This document shows, in pieces, positions 59,601-64,000 of a stretch of DNA of 64,000 bases; position 1 is the stretch's first letter; each line of letters begins with the position of its first letter. Source of the DNA: Gymnothorax reevesii (taxonomy: Eukaryota > Chordata > Actinopteri > Anguilliformes > Muraenidae). Both the position numbers and the translations under genes were made by a program. The notes beneath the pieces were generated by a model. The model searched no databases and was not told where the DNA came from. It saw only the letters and a list, made by a program, of their open reading frames with translations. The stretch spans positions 52,803,620 to 52,867,619 of the forward strand of contig CM056583.1 in NCBI GenBank assembly GCA_029721435.1, given 5' to 3'.

Positions 59601-62600
59601 GCTAACCTGACTGTTAACCTGAGCAAGAGTGACTTTGGTTGTGCTACTGTCACCTATCTTGGCTACGTCATAGGCCAGGGTAAGGTGGCACCCATAAATG
59701 CTAAAGTCCAAGCCATCATGGACTTTCCAGTTCCTGACAACAAAAAAGCTTTGCGCCGCTTCCTTGGAATGATCGGGTACTACCGCAAGTTCTGCAAGAA
59801 CTTTGCTGAGATTGCTCTCAGTCTAACTAACCAACTGAAGAAAGGCGTAAAGTTCACCTGGGATGATGCATGCCAGAGAGCCTTCGATCACCTGAAGTCT
59901 CTGCTGTGTCACTTCCCCGTGCTCAAATCTCCTGACTTCAACAAACCGTTCTCAATCGCGGTCGATGCTAGCGACCAAGCTTGTGGATCTGTGCTCCTAC
60001 AGAGAAGTGACTCTGATGACATTGAGGAAGTTCAATCGCCACCAAAGGAACTATTCCACAATAGAGAAGGAACTGTTGGCTCTGGTCCTTTCTTTACAAC
60101 ACTTTGAGGTTTATGTTTGTACAGGACAAAAGCCAATGATTGTGTACACTGACCACAATCCATTAATGTTTTTGAGTAAGATGAAAAACAAGAATTGGAG
60201 ATTGTTGAATTGGAGTTTGATTTTACAGGAGTTTGACTTGGAAATTAAGCATGTGAAGGGTACAGACAATGTAATTGCTGATTGCTTATCCCGTGTTTGA
60301 ATGTGTATATATATATCATGTGTTTGAATATTGTATGATATGTATATATAGACAAGTGTTCACTTAACCATTTTGTATTGAAAAGAAAAATTTTGCCTTT
60401 ATGAGTCAAAATTTTTCCCTTTTGGAATGGAGGTGTAATGTGAATATAGGCCACTAGATGGCAGTATTTACCTTTTTTTGTTAGACTGGAGTTATGTTTA
60501 GACATGTCCTGGGCATGTCTGGGGCAAGTCTCAGAAAATTAAAAAAAAGAGGTCTAAATGTGGGTGGGGTCTGCAAAAGAGTATATAAGGAAAAGAATTG
60601 AGACAGTAAAGTAGTAGGAGAAATTGCAAGAAGATGACCAGACCTGCCATTCTGTTCAAGACCTGTGACGTTTCTTTTGTGGATTTTTTTGCCTGTGTTT
60701 GAGCATTTTCTTCATCCAGGACATCACCAAGCCACCCCACCAAAAAGGGACTGTAATTATTTCTGTTTTTTCTTATTTATCAATCTTGGTCTTTCGTTGT
60801 AGGTTGTTATTAGTCTTTGTCTTTGTTAAAAATTAAATGTGTTTTAGTTGTTAAAACTGTGTTTGTCATCCCTTGCTGTTGCTGTTGTGTTATAAATGTG
60901 ATAACAAATTGGGGCCATAACAAACGTAATTGAGGGCATACTAAAACTAAAATAAAAAATAATTGAGTAAGGTTAGGAATGTTTCACCTGTGTGATTTGT
61001 GTATGCTATTTGTTTATTCAGGGTCGCGGAGTCCCAAATCTATCCATATGGTGTCGCTGTTTTGTTTGCATTTGTTGTCTTTTCAAAGTGAAAGAAGACA
61101 ATGGCTGATCTAAACATGATCTTGCTGCCTGTTGACATCCTGAATCACTTATTGTTTATTTAATATGTATAGTCTAGTCATGCTCTACAAGTTCATACTG
61201 TGATGGACTCTGTCAAAAGTTCTATGAGTACACAGGAAGAGAAATTTTTTTTGATGCAGTAGGACATACTTAATGCTGTAGTTTTCTTATGTTTTTTTCA
61301 CTTTTTGGGTGGTAATTTGTACTTTTTACTAGTTTACTATTTTTATACCCAATTATGGTCTGAAAAAGGAAGAGGTGGGGGCCTTTAGTAAAGTATTTCC
61401 ACAACTTTGTTGGAAAATTGTTTAGTTTGTCAAACAATCAACTCCATGTTTACTAGCCAACAAATACTTTATGGACACACCATTTGGATTGTCGACCCCT
61501 CCTGCGGCTGGCTTTCAGGCGGTCCGCTTCTGCCATCTAACGTCCAGCTAAAATATTCTACTGCCGATTGATCTGTGGTTGTATTGTGCCATTCATTACT
61601 ACACCTTCAGCTGTATGTTTGCCTGTAGCCCATGTTTCCTGTCCCCATACTCTGTTCCCCTCTTCCCCCTCAGACTGCTCTGAGGCAGAAGGGCCCCTGT
61701 CTCAGCCTGGATGTGCCCTGGGCTTCTTCTGAGATAAACCCTGTAAGGGAGGTTTTACCTTCCTCTGTTGCCTCTGGTTTGCTCTTGGAGGATCTCTTAT
61801 CATTGGTCTGACACATGCAAAGCACATTGTGATGAAGTATTTCATTAAAACTGCTTTGCAAATGAAATTAAAATTTAAACTGAATTAAAAGTATTTCCGA
61901 GGCTCTTTTGGACATGGTTAAACTAAAAGCCCTGGAAATAACCCTGTTAATTGTACTCACAGATTTTAAGTACATGTAATTTGCAGAAACTTCCACAATC
62001 ACTAGTACTGCAGAATACACGCACATCAACAGGTTGTTGTGAGAAGCCAAGACTAGAGAAGATGCCTCAGTATTATAAGGAAAAAGGCTTGTATACTCAA
62101 TGTTCCAAAAAAACTTAAATTTGGAAACCATGCAGCTAATGAATTGACCCTTTTCAGGTCTTCAGTAAATCCCCACAAGTTGTGAATGGTCATTTAAATA
62201 TAGCATGTCAAAACTCCCATAGGTCCTAGGAAGAGAGCTCTAACTCACAATGTAGTCCTAGCATGGTACTCGGGATATATATGCTTACACAAGCAGGTTC
62301 AATTGAAAATGCGGGTGCAAGAAGCAGGTAAGTCACTAAATAACAATTTTGTGATTTTGGGGGTCAAAGTTTTCATATCTGTGACATGTTTTGAAAACTT
62401 TGACCCCTAAAATCCCAAAAGTGTTATGTAGTAACTTAGGTACTTCTAGAGCACAGGTCATCAAGTGAATAAATAACATCAGTGCCAAGAATGGGCTATA
62501 AAAAAATTAATGAATAGCAAAATGAAACTGAAAAACACTGACAAATATTGCCACATAACTAAGTTACTGCAGATAAAGATTACAGCTACTTTCAAAGAAA

Positions 62601-63639
62601 GAACCAAAGTTACAAAATTTGTACGACTGATCTACCCATCAAATTGGACCCAGATTTGACAAAACATTAACTGCGTGGTTTCCAAATGTAGTTACAAGTT
62701 ATTTAAGGTACACTGTAATTAAATTATATTTTTTGGAGTATTACATGAGTGTGCAAGCCTTTTTTCCCCCTTAGCTTCAGAAACTTTCTCATCCATTGAG
62801 CTGAACTGGCATGAAATGTGGGGAAGGCAAGCACACCACCCTGTGCATAACATACTTGAGGTTCTCTGAGAGGACGTACCGCAAACAAATGCAATGGAGT
62901 GGTTATTCAGGGCACTGCTTGCTGCTGGTGAATTAGAACTCCGACTTTACAAAATTCACTGGGTGTGATTTTTCAGGGTTGCCACGGTCAGAGTATATTA
63001 TCCGTGAATAATATGTATTATACTGTATATACGTAGTATATTGGATCAGTGGAGGCCCTGGTCATACAGACAGTCTGACTTGGCAAAATGTTGGTAGTAA
63101 CAATGTCACCCAGCTGTCATTAATCAGATGATAATGCTGTAACTGAAGAGTGAGGGGAGAGCCTCATACTCACTCCTCCCCCGTCTTTGAGTACTGAATG
63201 TCGGGTGCTATAAGCAAATGGAAAACTGTATGTGTAAACACAAAGTAAATCGAATTTCGATGCTATTTAATTTTTTATTTTTTTTCCCATACACATGCTT
63301 CAACTGCATAAAACTCTGATGACGGCGAGACTTTAAGTGACACCGGTCAACATACTTTGAGTTGGGGTAGAAATTTTTCATATGTTGCTGAAACTAATAA
63401 TATATGATAAATGGTGAAAATAGTGGAAGCAAGAGAAAATAATCAAATGAATATGTAGACATGTACTTTCGTTGGTGAACTACCACACGCCTGCTGTAGA
63501 CTCACCACACCTGTTTTTGCAGGGCTGCCTTTTCGACAACAGGATTACAAAATCCCTGCCTCTGCTGCCGTGAACAGTGGGACACCTCACATGGTACACT
63601 GTCTCGTCCTCGTCAGCCTGTTCCACTACCTCACAGCTC
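53654..63639 (-). CDS. ACOT12: Acyl-CoA thioesterase 12-like, last three exons (START domain)
   Basis: Three minus-strand exons: 63639-63511, 54550-54424 and 53791-53654 (stop TGA at 53654-53656). All have AG acceptors (AAAACAG, CTACGCAG, GTTCACAG) and the two inner donors are GT. Phases match: the first exon ends with AG, completed to AGT by the T opening the next; the last junction is phase 0. Joined reading gives CEVVEQADEDETVYHVRC, then DPFIIALRSVTMATVPP and RSEAQCAGFLIHTDSC, then VSYYNQVTSGVLPYVAGN and GGWSKSMEETALSCIAFLED. This is the lipid-binding START domain at the end of ACOT12, a liver cytosolic acetyl-CoA hydrolase; the two hotdog thioesterase domains would lie beyond 64000. The 8.96-kb intron between the first two exons contains a whole LTR retrotransposon in opposite orientation. 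The gene converges on ZCCHC9. Confidence 0.88.
53792..54423 (-). other. ACOT12-like last intron
   Basis: Minus-strand donor GTGAGA after TGTAAG and acceptor TTTTCATGTTCACAG. No other feature recognised. Confidence 0.7.
54929..55423 (+). repeat. 5' LTR (495 bp)
   Basis: TATA box TATATAAG at 55083-55090 and an ATTAAA signal near 55334. By eye it differs from the 3' LTR by three substitutions and a 6-bp segment (AGCTCA) absent from the 3' copy. Confidence 0.95.
55507..59034 (+). CDS. Gag-protease-integrase polyprotein of the Gmr1-like element
   Basis: 1175 codons open. Residues 12-63 resemble a SAP-type motif, 85-180 form a highly charged Glu/Arg/Lys coiled coil, and about 185-350 is the capsid-like gag region (KAQQAYSALSADDSSDYEVV, then EAYRQRFRGLKK), the segment related to the vertebrate SCAN domain. 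A CCHC knuckle lies at 408-421 (CSYCKKSGHVTTNC) and a protease motif DTGAS at 500-504. The integrase has its HHCC finger at H753, H760, C790, C793, catalytic D824, D883 and E919 (DDX35E), and a C-terminal GPYEIL-type region near 1057. No break is visible in this part. The frame ends soon after integrase, where RT continues in another frame. ATG 55507 is the first; ATG 55540 (MDDFLASPTV) is an equally plausible start. Confidence 0.92.
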   Translation: MNFPRYILTTAMDDFLASPTVGVLKSFKKTELLEICRQLELTEVKPAMRKARLAREIVEYYIDENVFAPGDLEQFPVENPNIEMELKLKMLEIEREEREKEREEKEKQREFEREEKEKQRQFELEKLAREEKQREFERVKEERAERERQRQRDFELEKFDREERLQMEQLKIKIETKNKFCASQEVKLVPPFSEKDVDNYFQCFEKVAKSCQWPKEHWPLMLQTVLKGKAQQAYSALSADDSSDYEVVKKVILRAYELVPEAYRQRFRGLKKSENQTYVEFANEKQVCFERWCTSMEVKDDFNSLKEMVLVEEFKNCVKDDVKTYLNEKQALNLQSAAKFADEYVLTHKSKFQSSSNNKWSQFQKKGYGDTQDSSPKDKDKSGDGAQKSSNRSDQSVKADSDKSGLVCSYCKKSGHVTTNCWFLKAKKEKEKDTKPNAFVKTRLETPVVDNQSAKLPASCGAKKPNTADFVREEFLPFVSEGFVALNEHTTPVPIYILRDTGASQSLLLMDSLELRDETASGDFILVQGIEGRTVSVPLRSIFLKSDLVTGQVKVGLMSSLPIKGVSLLLGNDLAGGKVVPPVHLTSQPSTEDGDEDPSLYPSCAVTRAMAKKPKEDVVVPPSTLNSQDSGGLPHDSDWPTMVSPFEDLSDTFISSLFSQPDGSGDSDVSGDLSLSRKRLIEEQTNDPEICALKRRALPDKEIDAVPVGYYLKDGVLMRKWRPPDIPANADWAVVRQIVVPKVYRNEILTMAHSLPLGGHLGVNKTVDKIMKHFFWPGLRKDVSNFCKTCHTCQVVGKHQLDPPVAPLQPIPAFGEPFSRVIVDCVGPLPKTRSGNQYLLTIMCASTRFPEAIPLRNIKATAISKALIKFFTLFGLPREIQSDQGSNFTSGLFQQVVYELGAKQILSSAYHPESQGALERFHSTLKTMMRTYCYDHEKDWDEGVHLLLFAAREAVQESTGFSPFELVFGHEVRGPLLLLSEQWQEEEPQISLLDYVSKFKERLRAACDLAKENLKSSQGKMKTWYDHKARSREFKPGDKVLVLFPLQSNPLQARFHGPYEILTKLNDLNYIVKTPDRRKPKQLCHINMLKPYHDRNARVAAVTSDSPMVETCEDEGEFQDDEPRIKAEVLSCKLSNTEVLQNLDVKLQHLEPSQRDQFERLIKKYCFLMFQRELL
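59001..59552 (+). pseudogene. Reverse transcriptase, first part (frame-shifted, ends at a nonsense codon)
   Basis: This frame overlaps the previous one by 34 bases. It carries the RT core: DIIRPSNSDWSSPCVLVPKP, TRFCTDYRKVN, LTKIDLLKGYW, LPFGMKNAPAMFQRM and the catalytic AYIDDL at its end. It stops at TGA 59550-59552 and the same frame continues beyond it with RT sequence, so this is a nonsense mutation in this copy. The shift from the integrase frame (about 58980-59010) is either decay or a programmed frameshift. Confidence 0.85.
59553..60300 (+). pseudogene. RT thumb and RNase H remnant
   Basis: The frame after the TGA gives LTVNLSKSDFGCATVTYLGY, ALRRFLGMIGYYRKFC and FSIAVDASDQACGSVLLQR (RNase H Asp). 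At about 60020-60035 the reading moves to another frame, where NYSTIEKELLALVLSLQHFE and the end TDHNPLMFLSKM...GTDNVIADCLSRV continue to TGA 60298-60300. The sequence between the two parts is shorter than in related RNase H domains, pointing to a small out-of-frame deletion. Confidence 0.85.
60434..60922 (+). repeat. 3' LTR (489 bp)
   Basis: It begins TGTAATG directly after the purine tract and ends CATAACA. Substitutions relative to the 5' LTR are two adjacent ones near 60663 (GACCTGTGACG versus GACCGTTGACG) and one near 60795 (CTTTCGTTG versus CTTTAGTTG). Confidence 0.95.
60927..63510. other. Remainder of the ACOT12-like intron
   Basis: Splice phase on both sides leaves no need for another exon here. 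About 61560-61890 is a LINE-like 3' end, described separately. The rest (62000-63500) holds no feature I can name. Confidence 0.55.
61560..61890 (+). repeat. L2/CR1-type LINE 3' end
   Basis: GAGGTTTTACCTTCCTCTGT, then AAGCACATTGTGATGAAGT, ATTTCATTAAAACTGC and a short A/T tail resembling TTGAAATTAAA repeats: the phrasing of fish LINE tails. No coding part is attached. Boundaries are approximate. Confidence 0.4.
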
Positions 63640-64000
63640 CTGTTTTGAAAAGAAGAGAGCACGTGAAGTCTGTGAACTGGGTGACCAGAGATGGTTCTGG
63701 AGCACCAAATATACAGTGACACAATTTTCATCATTTTGACTCTGTATAAGGTAGTGCAGTGGTGTACTGGGTAACACTGTTGCCTCACTGCAAGATGGCC
63801 GTGGGTTCCAATCTGGCCTGGGGCTGGGAGTGGTGGGGGAGTTGCCATGCATATGAAGTGGTGTCATTACCATACCATTCACCCATTTTGGAGGAAAATA
63901 CTCCCAAATGAAAGCTGAAAGTCTGAACTCTGAGTGCATATTTATTATTTACTTTAATCTCCAATATTTTGTGGTAGAAAGCTAAAATAACAGCAACATT
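63640..64000. other. ACOT12-like upstream intron with a SINE
   Basis: No further exon was recognised before the window ends; the SINE-like piece is listed separately. Confidence 0.5.
63751..63855 (+). repeat. tRNA-derived SINE head
   Basis: AGTGCAGTGGTGTACTGGG, then TAACACTGTTGCCTCACTGC and CGTGGGTTCCAATCTGGCC match the tRNA-like head of the common fish repeat. GGGTTCCAATC is a B-box-like promoter element. It is the opposite strand of the text at 23500-23565. Confidence 0.6.

Larger units (their letters stand above)
54929..60922 (+). mobile_element. Full-length Gmr1-like Ty3/gypsy LTR retrotransposon
   Basis: 5' LTR 54929-55423 and 3' LTR 60434-60922 both start TGTAATG and end CATAACA. A 4-bp duplication AACG flanks the element (54925-54928, 60923-60926). 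A candidate primer-binding site starts TGGGGGCTC at 55427, three bases after the LTR; with the following TCCGGGAT it resembles a tRNA-Pro site but has three extra bases in the middle. A purine tract GGAATGGAGG (60424-60433) directly precedes the 3' LTR. Coding order is gag, zinc knuckle, protease, integrase, reverse transcriptase, RNase H. Integrase before RT is the Gmr1 arrangement, unlike ordinary gypsy elements. It sits antisense in an ACOT12-like intron. Confidence 0.93.

Overview
The window looks like nuclear DNA of a ray-finned fish, most likely a teleost. It holds spliced vertebrate genes with GT-AG introns, and the DNA between and inside them is dense with fish-type repeats: Tc1/mariner and hAT transposons, foldback MITEs, L2-like, I/Nimb-like and Penelope-like retroelement pieces, tRNA-derived SINEs and a Gmr1-like Ty3/gypsy element. 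There are no operons, CRISPR arrays or other prokaryotic features. The species cannot be named from the sequence.

Four host genes are readable. LYSMD3 (+, coding 20868-22515, 2 coding exons, 280 aa) encodes a LysM membrane protein. CETN3 (+, 30459-40457, 5 coding exons, 168 aa) encodes centrin-3. ZCCHC9 (+, 48775-50716, 5 coding exons, 272 aa) encodes a four-zinc-knuckle protein. The last three exons of an ACOT12-like gene (-, 53654-63639, START domain) converge on ZCCHC9, and the rest of that gene lies beyond position 64000. Splice phases are consistent through all four models. The genes are not functionally linked by any evidence here; their proximity is a synteny question.

Layout: 1-250, tail of a Penelope-like element with a strong hairpin. 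250-15800, gene-poor DNA with hAT MITEs, a decayed Tc1 carrying a MITE, and an L2-like LINE tail with a minisatellite. 15853-19005, a Tc1-like element split by another Tc1-like element in the opposite orientation. 19500-26800, the LYSMD3 region with two unrelated foldback elements that both have telomere-like cores. 26799-28810, a dead Tc1 split by a 531-bp solo LTR. 29562-30349, a 5'-truncated LINE with target-site duplications, just upstream of CETN3. 32465-35790, a nested hAT-type block in CETN3 intron 3. 42234-43783, a possible 1.55-kb solo LTR. 45480-46304, two short inverted-repeat elements. 47083-48692, a complete Tc1-like transposon with an open 340-aa DD34E transposase, just upstream of the first ZCCHC9 coding exon. 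52483-53369, a 90-bp direct repeat pair. 54929-60922, a full-length young LTR retrotransposon in an ACOT12 intron, whose integrase is encoded before its reverse transcriptase, as in Gmr1 elements.

The most notable items are the Gmr1-like element (LTRs with only three substitutions and one 6-bp indel between them; gag-protease-integrase frame open; RT/RNase H part broken in three places), the apparently intact Tc1-like transposon, and several exact cases of transposon-in-transposon nesting whose order of insertion can be read directly.
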